From assembly GCF_030272615.1 (NCBI RefSeq), contig NC_081413.1, forward strand, positions 21,580,501 to 21,644,500: a stretch of DNA of 64,000 bases. Direction: 5' to 3'. Numbering within the stretch: the first letter of the stretch is position 1; every line of letters starts with the position of its first letter. The notes under the pieces are model-generated. The model was given only the letters and a program-made list of their open reading frames with translations. It did not search any database and was not told the origin of the DNA. The translations under genes were made by a program, and so were the position numbers. Source of the stretch: Cryptomeria japonica (taxonomy: Eukaryota; Streptophyta; Pinopsida; Cupressales; Cupressaceae). Positions 10,567 through 22,554 of the stretch are shown piece after piece.

Positions 10567-11097
10567 TGATCCTCTTAAAGCAGCTGAAAATGGGTGTTTT
10601 GAATAACCTCCATCAGGGCTTTGGATGCCTGGCTGGCAGTGGAGCGCTGCTTAATGGGAACTAGAGGTATCTATATCAAGGCTATAGATGCCCGACTGCA
10701 GCAAAGCTATGCCAAGGATAACCTTGCACGAAACACATTGGTTGGCTTCACCTACGTAGCTTGGGCCCAATTTTCTCTATTTATTTGCATTATTGAAAAT
10801 GATGGAGTAATAAATCATATGAACACACTTAAGAGTTAATCATGTTCAGTTCTAGACTTGATTGTTTGTTCATTGGTTCACTCATGTTTTTCTCTTATAC
10901 ACCATTTTGAATGATAATAGCCTTAGGCGTCAGGTTAACTAGAGATTCTGAAGTTCTAAATTGCCTAGTTATTTTTCCTAGATAGTCGCCATTTGTTATG
11001 CCTTGCATATCTTTCCCCCATTAGTTTCCTTGTGTTAAAATATGGGTCCCTTGTTTTTTCCGTGTGTCGCTTTATTCTTTTGGTTTTTTCTTCCTCC

Positions 11098-12345
11098 ACC
11101 TCGGAACCTCAGAGTTCCATAGTCCCAAGGTCTCTTTCCTTATTTCTTTGCTTTGTCCACCTCGGAACCCTAGACCTCTGGAGTCGTGAGGTTGGTCTCT
11201 TTGTCCTTGTTAGTGCACCTACCCTAGAACCCTAAAGTCCTAAAGTGGTGCATTGTCTTGTGTTTTGTGTCCTTTACCTTGAAACTCTAGGATTCTGGAG
11301 TCTCGAGGTATGTTGTGTTTTGTCAACCCTGGAACCCTGGGACCCTAGAGTCCTGAGGTTGATTGTTCATTTTCTTGTTTTTATTCGTCAACCTTGGAAC
11401 TTCGTAACTCTGGAGTCTTGAGGTTGATCTTTGCATTCTTTTCTTCCTTCACCTCGGAACCTCAGAACCCCAGAACCCCAGAGTCCCAAGGTGAAATGTT
11501 TTTGGTTTTTTGTTGTTGAGCTCGAAACCCTGGGATCTTGGAGTCCCGAGGTCTAGTTGGAAGTGTTCATATGGACGAGGTTCGGGGGGGTATAAATATA
11601 AATAGTGAACTTTTTAAATCTCATTTGTGCATTCAACCTTCCAGAGCTCTTTCTTTCTTCCCTCTTGACTTTGTGGCTCCGAACTTCCGAGCTCCTTTCG
11701 CGTTCTTGTGCATTTTTTCTCACTAGGTTGGTGATTCTTCTTGCCTTCCTTATCGTTCATATTTTAGATCCTTTTCTTTCTTTTTGTCATGGGTTTTTCT
11801 TGTTTTCCTTTTTTTGTGTTCTTGTGTGCCGTAGTTCCTACCCTGAACCCCCAGAGTTCGAGGTTAATTGCTTTATCCACCTTGAAACCTTAGAGTTGTG
11901 AGGTTTTTGTTAAACCTAACGTTTAATGAACCCGGAACCCCGAAATCCTGTAGTTCTAGATTACCCCTTTTGAAGAATAAATACCACTTACACTGGAACC
12001 CCGGAACCTCAGAGTTCTAAGGTCCATTCTTATGATCCTTTCTTCTTTAAATCCTTTTTGGGTATCTTTGTGTCTAGTCTGGGACCCCAGAGTACCAAGA
12101 TGAGCCTGAATTACTTACCTCGGAACCCCAGAGTTCTAGACCCATTTTTACAATCCATCAAGCTCGGAACCATAGAGTTCTAGACTTTGTTCATGCGTAC
12201 CCAGCCCGAAACCCTGGAACCCTAGAGTTCTGAGGTCCTTGTTTAAGTTTGCCTATCCCAGAACCTTAGAACCCCGAAGTTCTAAGGTCCCTATTTTAAA
12301 TAGAAAATTACTCAACCAGGAACCCAGAGTCTCGAGGTGAATGAA
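11098..12345. repeat. Array of about 18 degenerate GC-rich dyad motifs
   Basis: Each unit is 25-45 bp: a left half like ACCTCGGAACCC, a short core with repeated GGAACCC or AGAACCC, and a right half like GAGTCCCGAGGT. The outer seven bases are inverted repeats (ACCTCGG and CCGAGGT), so each unit can fold into a hairpin. Units start near 11098, 11159, 11215, 11274, 11325, 11388, 11450, 11519, 11838, 11878, 11928, 11990, 12078, 12115, 12162, 12203, 12258 and 12316. Spacers are T-rich and not shared. There is a gap of roughly 280 bp around the TATA box at 11591. Confidence 0.75.
11591..11605 (+). promoter_or_regulatory. TATA box in LTR/leader
   Basis: TATAAATATAAATAG follows a G7 run. It is the best core-promoter match of this segment and sits in the largest gap of the dyad array. 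Transcription would start near 11620-11630 (inference). Confidence 0.45.
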
Positions 12346-12408
12346 TTTTTTCATGTTTTTATATAATGTACCGACACTTGTTTCCTTCTTGTAGATTCAA
12401 GCAATTAG

Positions 12409-15400
12409 ATGGACTCATCTTCCAATAAGAGAGGCAAGGATATTGAGCTACTTTCAGAAACCATGAAGTACCACTACCAAGGGCAAGTTTATGATTCAAA
12501 GTTGGATGATCAAGTTAAATGGGTTACTAATACTAAGATCGGGCACATCAAAATTGAAGATATTAAAACCTAGTTGGACAAGCCATGGTTGGAAGCCCCA
12601 TAGAGAAGAATAAAGAGATCAGGCCTAGTAGAGGCTACCATCTTTCCACAGTCGGTGTAGGCTCTCGAATTCATCATGACAATTGCCCAATTTTATGACT
12701 CTGACACCAAGAAATGCACAAATGCACAGGGTAAAGTAGTGATAGATTTGTCCCCTAATATGTTGGGATTTGTGTTCAACATCCCAACCAGAGATGAGAT
12801 ATTCCTCTCAACTGAAGAGGAGGCCTTGAAGGTATGGGATGACAATGTGACTTAAAATAAAAGGAACATGAATGAGAATTGGTTGGAGGAAGAGAGGAAA
12901 ATAGGTCTGAAGGTGATGGAAATACTGAGAGAAGACTTTAAGGAGCCTCAGAGAGACCTGAGCATCATGTTAAGTAGGGCCTTTGGCAAGACCGATTGCA
13001 AACACTTTCACCTCTGGATGTTTCAATTTTTGACCACCATATTAGTAGGGAAGCAGTACTTTGACTGGCCTGAAATCCTTTTAGACAACATCTATAGGCA
13101 AATGAAAGAGGTCCACCAGATCAAGAATTTTTTCCTCACATCTTATGTCATCTGGGTGGCTGTAAGAGATGGAAAATTCCCAGGGCTACAGGTTGAAGGT
13201 TAACTAGAGGATGAAGAAGGTCAAAAGAAGTTATGGGAATATTATTCCCAACTCCCCCTCATCAATGCAAAGGCCCATTTTAAAAGGACCAATGATGCCT
13301 TCATTTTTTCTATAATAATTAAACTGACGGGAGATACAGGATATAGGATTAGCCTAGAGGCCATGGCTATCATCTGAGAGTGGGCATGTTGGTTGACCCA
13401 AAACCCATGCTCCACCTAGATTAGGGTCAATGGATTCACATGAAACTCAATATTGTTCCCAAGGTACTGTAATGAATGGATTATCATATTAGAATATGTC
13501 AGGCAGCTGCTAGGCCTCTAATCTCTCTTGTCATCCAAACACAAAATAGGGATTGACTTTTCAGTATCTTTTGTGTATTTTTCTTTCTCTAAGATACAGG
13601 TAGCAAAGTTGACGAAGCCCGAGCTCCAAGATTTAAACCTTAAAGAATTTGATTATGTTAGGAAATTCTATGATCCCTACGGGAAGCTAAAGAAAACTAT
13701 GCCTAAGGCATATGAGGGGTATAAGCCTAGACTGGAGGATTTTGGGCCAACCTCCAAGATAGTTTTGAAGTGAGAGAGACAAATTATAACATGTTATCAG
13801 TACCCCAAATAAGGGATTTTGAAATTGAAACCAATCTCCCTAAATACCCGAGGGATGATGGGGACTTGCTTGATGTTGCTTACAAAGGGAAAGAAATTGA
13901 TAAAAGCCCCCTCTCCCCAATAAGGTGGTACGCAAATGAGGATGTGAATATAGAAAATATTTCCCAAGTGGTCATCAATAGGACCAAACAATGGCTAAGT
14001 CAAAGGGTCAGGCCAAGTGCCTCAAAGGGAAAACAAAAGGAGTCTACTTAAGGGGTACCTCACTCAAGGAGATATAAGGAGTATGCTCGAAAAAAAAATT
14101 GAGCTCTAGAAACAATACATCTACTGACCCCAATGAAGAGGTGGAGCCCCAAGACAACACCGAGGTCCTAATGAGGAAACTGAAGGAGAAGATGAGGGAG
14201 TCAGAGTTACTAAAGAAGGATGCAGACCTGGGGGTAACAGATGGATTAGGAGTGGTGCCACTCACCAAAGTGCTTCCACTAAGGACAACTATAGAGAAGG
14301 TAGTAGGAGAAGGTTCTCAAGAGAAAGAGGAAGGAATAGAAATAGATAAAGATGTATCCACTCAACCTCCTCCAATAGCTACAGTGCAGGTTCATGTTAC
14401 CAACACCCATGTACCACCATCAGTTAATCCAACCATAGGGCAACCTGGGACATAGGGATTCAGGTCTATTGCTGAGGAGGTGACTATTAGAAATGTTGAA
14501 TTAGACTCAGACCAGGAAGAGGAACATCCCAGCGGACATTAGTCACTAGGAGGGGAGAAAGAATAAGATGAGGTGGAAGATCTGCTAAATGAAAGATTAG
14601 TCTTAATTACTCTGGATCAAGAAGACCTCCTTAAGGATATAACTACTGGGCAAGGTTATACAAATGTAGGTGACGAAGAAAGGGTGTTTGGAGAAGAGGT
14701 CAATGGTAAGTTGGGAGAGTTGCACAAGTAGCAACAATTATTAAATATTAATGTTTCTCTCGAAACCAATCTAGCCCGCCAAGTTGCTTCACCTCGGAAT
14801 CCTAGACAGACATAGGTGGAAGAAAGGGATGGAGTGGAGGAATAGGCAGATGTTCATATGATACCTATCGATATTGTGTCACATCAAGGTGACAAGGATA
14901 AGGATATACCATAGTGGATGGAATTTACTTTTGAGAAGAAGAAAATAAAAGTAGAGCTACCTAAAGTCACTCTACAACAAGTGATCATGGAGGAACCAAG
15001 AAAGGTCAAGAAACATAAGACCATTCATCACCTATCAAGATAAGGTTCTGGTGAAGTCATCATGGATGTGGCAATTCCAGTTCAGACAGAAGGGCAAGCC
15101 TCCCCAACATATTAGGTATCCCAAGTAAAATTGGACAAACAAACAAAGTGGGGAGAGTTAGATACCTTGGAACTCGCCACCATTATCATGAGGGGATGAA
15201 TAGAGAAAGAGTATTCCTCCCATATGGAGCTCAAAACATAGCTAGGGAAGTACAAACAGTTGCTGACAAAAATGGGTAAGCCATTGGATACTTGCAGGAG
15301 TGATAATCTATCGTCAACCTCATCACTCCTAGAAGAGGGGGTAAACGCATTAATAGAGGTAAGACAGGTAGCTACTACAACAAAGTCCTAGGCTCAAATA

Positions 15401-16312
15401 AATTCCATGAAGATTAGATAATTTTTGCAAAATACTATGAAGGAGTACAAAGAGGTAGTAGAGGTAGGGGGAGCTGTAGCTTCTTCTTTTCAGCAATGAG
15501 AGCGAAAGATTGGAATGTTTAGTAAGTAATTTCAGATTTTAAATAAGGTTTTGGGTTTAGGAGAAGAGGTAATAATGGAGGAGGACCTGTTGGGTGGTGA
15601 TAGTTGTAAAAACTTGCAATCTTATGCATACTTTTTGGAACTGAAGATTGAGATGCTTCAACAGTATGCGAAGGATGTGGAAGAGATCTGAATCGCTCTC
15701 CTTAAAGTAATTTTGAAGTATCAGGATTTTGTGAAGCACCTCCTTGGAGTTTTGGGGTTTGGGATAACTAATATAGGGGTCACGAAGGAAGAGAAAGTAT
15801 TGAATCAGTGGGATGCTTACGAGGCCCAGCATTTACAACCTCCAACTCAGTTTGATGTGAAATTGATAGACAGATACACCTACCTGATCACCCTATGTCA
15901 AGAGGTAGCAGATACAATAGCGGAGCTGGACAGTAAAAGAGGGAAGGCAGAGAAAATTTTGAAAAAGTATAAATTTAGAATCAAGCATGTTTTTGATCCT
16001 CATACTGAAGAGGTTGCATGTATTATTAATAATTATAAATCTTATAAAAAGAAGTAGGAGATAAACCTACGGTTTCCAAAGATAGAAGGGTTATGAGAAG
16101 AAATTTTGCATGACTTCTCCACTAGCACTCTAATGGAAATTTCAACTCCTATCCCAGTTTTGAACAAAAATATCCATGATTACGAAATATTTTCTCATAC
16201 ATCATGCTCTTTGTAGTGGTCACTAGACCTCTGTTTCCTAGTAGTTAACCAAAGTCTAGAGGAAGAAACTTGCAAGTTACCTGTGACTCCTAGTTTTGAC
16301 TTCTTAATTTAA
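12409..16312 (+). pseudogene. Long unrecognised retroelement-type ORF, broken
   Basis: I do not recognise this protein. Reading from ATG 12409, about 1300 codons can be followed across three frames: the first to about 13770, the second to about 14090, and the third to TAA 16310-16312. The second shift lies in an A9 run at 14090-14098. Most interrupting stops are TAG at positions where CAG or TGG would fit. The N-terminal third looks globular (blocks MLGFVFNIPTRDEIFLS, FGKTDCKHFHLWMFQFL). The middle is charged with a probable coiled coil (MRKLKEKMRESELLKKDADL). The C-terminal third is helical and acidic. No zinc knuckle, protease or RT is visible. By position after an LTR-like promoter it may be an extra ORF such as Ogre/Tat elements carry, or a divergent gag. 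Confidence 0.6.
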
Positions 16313-18190
16313 GTTAGATTTATTTCCTAGGAAATAGGGTTGAAAACTCTATAAATTGAGAGTTTGGATTCATTTGTAAGGGTCCCCAAATTGATGATTT
16401 GTGGCCCATTTTGAAGTTTTTTTAGATTATTCTTTTAGATTATGATATATTTTAGTTATTCTTTATTCTTTGAAATAAATACAAGTAGCAACTTGTAGAT
16501 TGCCTGATCTAGTTCTATATTCTACAAAATTGTTCTGTGTAATCCGGTAATGTTTGTTATTTGGAATTAGCAATGTGGTTTGATGTTCTTTCTATTTATC
16601 TATGAATCATATTGCACATGTAAGTGGTGTATGAGAATTATTGTGGTGGACAATATTATTGATGATTTTTATTTCCATAACTCTATAAAGTTGTTGATTT
16701 TGCAAGTTTACTAGAGGTCAGTTGTTGAATTCTAATTTGAATAATATTTGATAATTTATTGGATTGCAGGGAACTAACTGAGTAGTTTGTTAAGTTGTTA
16801 TTGTATTGGTTTCATTGTTATTTTCCGGTTTCCTTGATCTATCTTTTGTAGTTTATTTTCTAGAGAATCTTAAATTATAAAATACAAAAAAAGGAAGTTA
16901 AGTCACTAATGATCAACGGGATTTAGTTTCAACTAGTAGGCCCCTTAACAGGTACAACCACATCAACCATTGGTCTGACCATCACCGTCATGACCCGACT
17001 ATACAGACCTTGGAGTAGTGAGTTTTCCTAAACTTATTGCTTTTTAGGAGAGGTGGTGAGTGTTCACATTGGCTACTAACTATTGGCAGGTGTGTGAAAA
17101 TGGTTGTCACCACTACCCACAATAAGATGATACTTAGAAGTAGTATGTGAAAATATTACAATGGGGAATGCACATGAATTTAGGCACACTACCTAGGCTC
17201 ACTGCCCAAAGATATATGCCCAAAAGGCTACAACCCTTAGGGAAGTCTCCCCGACTTACAAAATGAATTGGACTATAATCTGAAAGAAATGAACTACAAT
17301 GATAGCATCTACAAATGCCTAATGACAGTTCTAGTTAAGCATAGTTGTCTGCCCTGTGACACGGATCTCACCACAACACTTCACCAAATGATATATCACT
17401 TGTTCGCATAATTATCTCTCTTTGATAATGCAAACATAACACCAACACATAAAGTACATAAGTATATCACTTATATATATATATATATAGATCATCAACC
17501 TTGATAGCAAAGATGGTTGAACCCTTAACCCTCAACTCTTAAATAAAAAAATTACATTACACGATACAAAAATAGACCACTAAACCAATATTATGATTTA
17601 TATTACATATCATGGACCTAAATAAAATTTATAAACCATCACATCCACCAAAAATCACACCAAGATCAACCCCAACATGCTACACCACCAGAAATACTGT
17701 ATAACACATAAATTATCACCGGTTGAAAGAAATCACTAAAACTCACACAACAATCAATGTCGATCACCAAAACAAATAGGACATGATTAGGAAACAACAC
17801 TAAGCACGGTAGGATCATCCAGAACAGTTGCATCAACACCACTTTTCAAATCTTAACCAGTCACTATCTCAAAGATCAAGAACACAACCAATCAACAACT
17901 GTAATAAAGAAAGATAACTTGCGTGTCACCAAATCATGAACCATCTGAAATGAAGATACACAAGATCATCACAAACAACATCCCAAAGTCTCAGCACAAG
18001 ATCTGATCATACCAGAATATAATAGAGGGAACATCAATAGGATCACCAATATGAACAACAACAAGAATCGGTAACCAAATAACAACAAATCGGATAAAAA
18101 AAATCTTCCAAATTCATTAGAAAATCTAACAAGAATATGTTGACATCAATGACAACATATCCAAGTAAAACAACCATATCCAACAGGCTG
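16313..18190. other. Non-coding stretch, nothing recognised
   Basis: AT-rich up to about 16900, with a TATA-like CTATAAATTGAGAG at 16350. From about 17450 it becomes CA/AC-rich (many CAACA, ATCACC words). A (TA)n run lies at about 17470-17488. No gene, LTR pair or inverted repeat could be supported. Confidence 0.4.
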
Positions 18191-18196
18191 CAACAA

Positions 18197-18435
18197 TATC
18201 AACAGAGAAGGGAGGGATACAAGGTAGGGAGGGAGAGGGAATGAAAGGGAGAGGTAGCTAAGGTGGGAGGGATATAAACTGAGTAGTAGGTAAAGAGAAA
18301 GGGTGAGGGGAACTAGATATATTAGAGACTAAATGTGATCTATATAGGTAGAGAGAAAGGGAGAGGGATAGTGTAATAGAGTAATAGAGGAGGGAGGTTG
18401 TGTGGGAGGGAGGCAAATAGAGGTACTATTGACAA

Positions 18436-18491
<56 letters not shown>

Positions 18492-18945
18492 ATGAGGAGA
18501 GGAGGGTAGAATTAAACATAAGATGGAGATGACAGCGAAACAAAGAAAGAGAGTAAAACAAGGGGTAGAGGGATATGTATGTATAGAGGTCTCAAGAAAG
18601 GGGAGAGAGAAGTGTAGAGGAAAGGAAATATAGAGAGGTATGTAAGGTGGGAGGAATAATATGAGATATAGGTAGAGAGATAGGGTGATAGGAGATATAG
18701 ATTTAAGTGGAGAGGGAAGGGGAGAAACATAAAGAGAAAGGAAGACGAAGAGTAGGATACTAGGAGAGGAGGGGGAGAGATAGAGGGGAGGGAGGGAGAT
18801 GTCTAGATATAGAGGGATGATGAGAGGTGGACAAATAGAAGGAGAGGTAGACAAAGAGAGAGGTATGGTTAGATGAATATAGGGAGGAAGTGAGACATAG
18901 AGAGATAGATATACAGTAAAGTAGGAGGGATACAAAGAGGTGTAG
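18197..18945. repeat. 750-bp homopurine-rich strand
   Basis: The plus strand is almost entirely A and G with isolated T and very few C, in words such as GGGAGAGG, GAGGTA and AGATAGAG. The minus strand therefore gives long Ser/Leu/Pro pseudo-reading frames that are not genes. Such mirror-rich purine strands can form triplex (H-DNA) structures. This reads as an expanded and mutated (GGA)/(GA) satellite. Confidence 0.8.
18438..18487. repeat. (AG)25 microsatellite
   Basis: Fifty bases of uninterrupted AG inside the purine-rich block; it is likely to be length-polymorphic. Confidence 0.95.
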
Positions 18946-20984
18946 ATATAATATAAAATATATATTTTACATAAGATAATATTATTGTATGCTAGATTAG
19001 TGGGGCCAATCAATCAATTAGAAAAAAAAGAAACTAACATACCAATGAAACATTAGATATAAAGACTAACTTGGTAAACTAGTTAAATAAGCCAACATTT
19101 CAAAAGAGTCTCATTGTTCTCTAGATCATAGGATTCCTCAAGTCATGGTTCTTAGATCATTGAGCAACTGACCTTTGGAATGACAACTCCAAGAATGAGT
19201 GATATGTCATGAAAATGATCTATATGAAAATGCAACTAAGATCTATATGGATTATAACAAAGCTTGCTAAGAAGAAGATTTATGCTATGACAATGAAACT
19301 AAACATGCTATGATATGGATATTATGCTATCATAACATGAGAAATGCTATACTAAAAAAAATGCATCTAAATGTTTAAGATTGTGATAAAAACAAAAAGG
19401 GGAAAAATTAAAGACTTGGAGACCTTGATAGACAATAACCTGGATACATAAAACTTGGGGTCTTGGTAACAAGGGAATGAGGCCTATTGATAGAGAATAT
19501 AGGCAATTGGATGGTCAAGATTGAATAATCTTAATAGAGGTTAGGATTTCTTGAGAAGCTGGTGATCCTCAATCCATATTTATAATTTTCACCAATTAAA
19601 TGGTGACAATTGTCAACATGAGAAGGCTTGAGAGGAAATAGAAGAGACATTAAATTCTTGAGAAGACATGATGGTCACCCTAGGGGGTTTGGTTAGGGTT
19701 AAGTTAATGGATAAATATTTTATCCAAAGGATAAACTCTTGTCCAAGAGTTAAAGGGATAACCATGGTCAAAGAAATGAATGCTTGAAGAGACCCATGGG
19801 TTAAAATGATGGTTAAGGTTGAGAGATAATCTCCGACCAAGGGTCAAAAGTGAGTTAACCATTAATGATTATATAAGAGCCTTACATGCTTTGGGAGACT
19901 TTGGAGGTTAACTTGTTGACAAAATAAAGCCTTTAATACTTTATGAAGACTTTGCATGTTTTTGAGAAGTGACCCCTTCTTAATGAATGCACAAATTTTT
20001 AGGATGGAATTAGGCTTATTATAATGGATTAGAATATTCTAGAAGAAGTGATTAGTGATCAAGTGGATTTTGTAGGAGAATGCAAGTGGGAGGGTTTTTA
20101 GGATTTTAATTGGAATAAAATTATTTATTTAAATTTATTGGTTGCAACTTGCATTGGATAGATTTAAATAAATATTGATTTATTTAAATATCAAAGGGTA
20201 TTTAAATAATTGTGAAAGGGGGATTTAATTAAATGAATACGATTTATTTAATTAAAAGCTAGAATTTGGCTAAATGAATGAAATCAAATAAATTGAATAA
20301 TTTATTTAATCAATAGAAGAAGGGGTTAGGATTAATTAAATAAATATTAATTTAATTAATAAAAGAATTGTTAGTGAATTAAATAAACATTAAATATTTA
20401 TTTAATTTGGTGGTCAGATTTAAGTGTCTACAATTATATATTAATATCCTAAATTATGCCATATTATATACTACAATTGTGTGTGTGTGTGTACTAATTA
20501 TTTTTGCTTGTACTTAGGTTGGATAGACATACACTTACTTTTTTTTTGAAATTTTTTATTAAATTAATGCATGGGAATTATTTATTTTTACCAAATAGAT
20601 TTACTTTATAATGAAAAAATAACTAGTAGCCTACAAATTATGTTTGTATATATTTTTTTGAATTATTATAATAATATATTTAAATTTTTATGTAAAGTTA
20701 CCTAGTTCTAGTTTTTTGAATTTTTATTGCCACTTAAGGGCCTAATTTAGGCCCTCGTGATCCTACACACACACACATGTATATTAAAACTAATATTAGA
20801 AGATTCAATGTTTGAATCTTTTAATATGCATTTTCATGATATACATCTCAACAATGTAGAAATGAATGGAAGATTTTTTTCTAAAATGTATAATGACTAT
20901 GATATAAGATGGAATGACTATTATAAAAGTCCTAATAGTAGTAAAAGTTAGATCCATAACATTAGCAATTATTTTAGAAGTTTT
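18946..20984. other. Non-coding, AT-rich; possible LTR end at 20432
   Basis: From 20120 to 20410 the strand is built from AATTAAAT/ATTTATTT words that form many small palindromes. It ends with AAGTGTCTACA at about 20432, a form often seen at LTR ends in conifer Ty3 elements (my recollection, not tested). (GT)7 lies at about 20478-20491. No gene found. Confidence 0.35.
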
Positions 20985-21562
20985 GAACTCAAGTTATTGA
21001 ACACACCACATGATTGAAAGGGGGTTGGAGGTGGTGGGATGAATTGGTTTGGACCTTAAAACACTTTACTTATTATACTTTCAACTTAAAACCATAATTC
21101 AATTATTGAGGCCTATGATAAACTTTCTTATCTTCACTTTTCCATCTGTTCAAAAATGGGGTACATACTTAGGGATTCATGTAAACATCTCCCAATACTC
21201 ATTTAAAGAGAGTTACCTGCATCTAAGATCTTGAAAATCTATCATTTTTTTCTCAAAGAGCTAAGACAGCCATGATTGCCTAAAATCTTCTACAAACCAA
21301 TCCCAAGGTACGTCAATTGACCTTAGGCCTAATTAGGCCTTCTATTTTCCCACTAGTTGGTCGTTTCACCTGTCAATTAGTAAGCTGCCCACATAGCTTT
21401 CACATTCTCAGTGTAGTCATGTATCTAAAAAAAATTCATCTCGGCCAGTCATGCTTCAGCAACATCCCTACACACTGAACCATCATACTTGGATGGCTTG
21501 ACCTTCTTTATGTCATCAGTTATGAAACTACTCACATGATCTCTTTTCCTAGTTTGAGTATG
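20985..21562 (-). pseudogene. Element F: gag, C-terminal part (Ty3/gypsy)
   Basis: Read leftward from 21562, one frame gives TDDIKKVKPSKYDGS, DVAEA then LAEMNFF, then IHDYTENVKAMWAAY, LTGETTN and, further on, LSLNEYWEMFT and TDGKVKIRKFIIGLNN. This is the retrotrans_gag core of plant Ty3 elements: YDGS, the Trp-containing helices and the late EYW block. Gag forms the particle shell. Stops replace Trp and Gln codons. The frame runs without shift into 33361 on the far side of element C1, so C1 landed inside this gag. Confidence 0.75.
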
Positions 21563-22386
21563 TGATGCAGGAGCATCCTCGGTCTATGAGTAATATTGCA
21601 TCAACCAAATATATATATATATATATATTTGCTTTCAGTTTTGTTCATGTTTAGTTGGATGTTATAGTTTATGTGTTTCTTTCAACATTTTCTGATAGTT
21701 ATTTCTTCGTTTGTTGCGGATCATATTTTTGGCTTCTAGATATGTTCTTATTTCTTATTCCAAATTTGTAGTTCATTTGGATCATTTTTTAACAAGTTAT
21801 CACTTCCAGATTATTTGTTTCTTGGTTCCCAGAATAGTTTTGAGCTTAGTGGCTAGCTGGAGATTTCTTCTCTTGTGAAGTGATTTATTGGCTTGCAGAT
21901 CTAATTGGCACCATGCATGATGTTCCTAGGATCTTGTTCGATGTCCCTTGGTGGTCTACATGTCATTCTTTTCTTTGGTAGAGGAGATCTTCATTCTTGG
22001 GGCTGACCTATTTTTGCATGTTTCATTTTCCTATCTTTGTGGATGTAATCTTTTATGACCAACCCAAATGTGTTCTAGATTCTATATATATTTTTGTATT
22101 GATCCTTTGGGGAGATAGAAAATAAGTATGAGGATTTATATTCAAGATCTATAATTTGGATACCTCTTGGAGGTCTGGATGAATTGTAATTTGGATATAT
22201 GTTGTAATTAGGCTTGCAAGCTTGTATGTTTGTCCCGATGTTGCTGACTAATTTATTATACAACTATGATGTTGTGGATATCTGATTTTTGAATTTTATA
22301 ATTTATATTGGTGCTTCCATTGTGTTACTCATGTTGCATGATCTAGAGTGTTCTCTTTGAGTGCCCTCTAGATCATGGCTGCATCA
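21563..22386 (+). repeat. Element C1 5' LTR
   Basis: Begins TGATGCAGGAGCATCC and ends GGCTGCATCA, with 7-bp terminal inverted repeats TGATGCA/TGCATCA. Contains a TA-repeat block (21607-21629). It is longer than its partner at 32613 because the partner lost two pieces between short direct repeats. Confidence 0.85.
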
Positions 22387-22388
22387 GA

Positions 22389-22400
22389 TGGTATAAGAAC
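22389..22400 (+). promoter_or_regulatory. Element C1 primer-binding site (initiator Met tRNA type)
   Basis: TGGTATAAGAAC two bases after the LTR is a decayed form of TGGTATCAGAGC, the complement of the plant initiator tRNA 3' end that primes minus-strand synthesis in many plant elements. Confidence 0.6.
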
Positions 22401-22554
22401 AGGTTTCAAACCTTGATGTATTCCTTTGGGTGAATAGATCATCGATTTGAGGCAAACTACAACTATGTTCAATAGATCATCAATGGAGAGGTAATTGGAG
22501 CTTTGCAGTTAGATTATCGAACTAAGGCAGTAGCCTCGGATCAAGGAGGAGATG

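Larger units (their letters stand above)
10567..12390 (+). mobile_element. LTR and/or leader segment after copy B
   Basis: The first 520 bp match the LTR-like segment after copy A. The rest is unique here. It contains a strong TATA motif (11591) and an array of dyad motifs. It runs directly into a long reading frame whose ATG is at 12409. TATA plus downstream coding suggests a promoter-bearing LTR feeding a further element copy in tandem (inference). I could not find a clear primer-binding site, so the LTR 3' border is not set. A T/C-rich stretch ending in TAG at 12391-12394 looks like a splice acceptor. Confidence 0.45.

Noticed and set aside
11098-12345. CRISPR-like array
   Set aside because: Units vary in length and sequence, spacers are irregular and T-rich, and the setting is a plant retrotransposon.
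16313-16960. An LTR with TATA at 16350
   Set aside because: No partner LTR, primer site or inverted ends could be found.
18340-19013. Long Ser/Leu/Tyr/Pro reading frames on the minus strand
   Set aside because: They are the complement of the purine-rich strand and the (AG)25 run; composition alone explains them.
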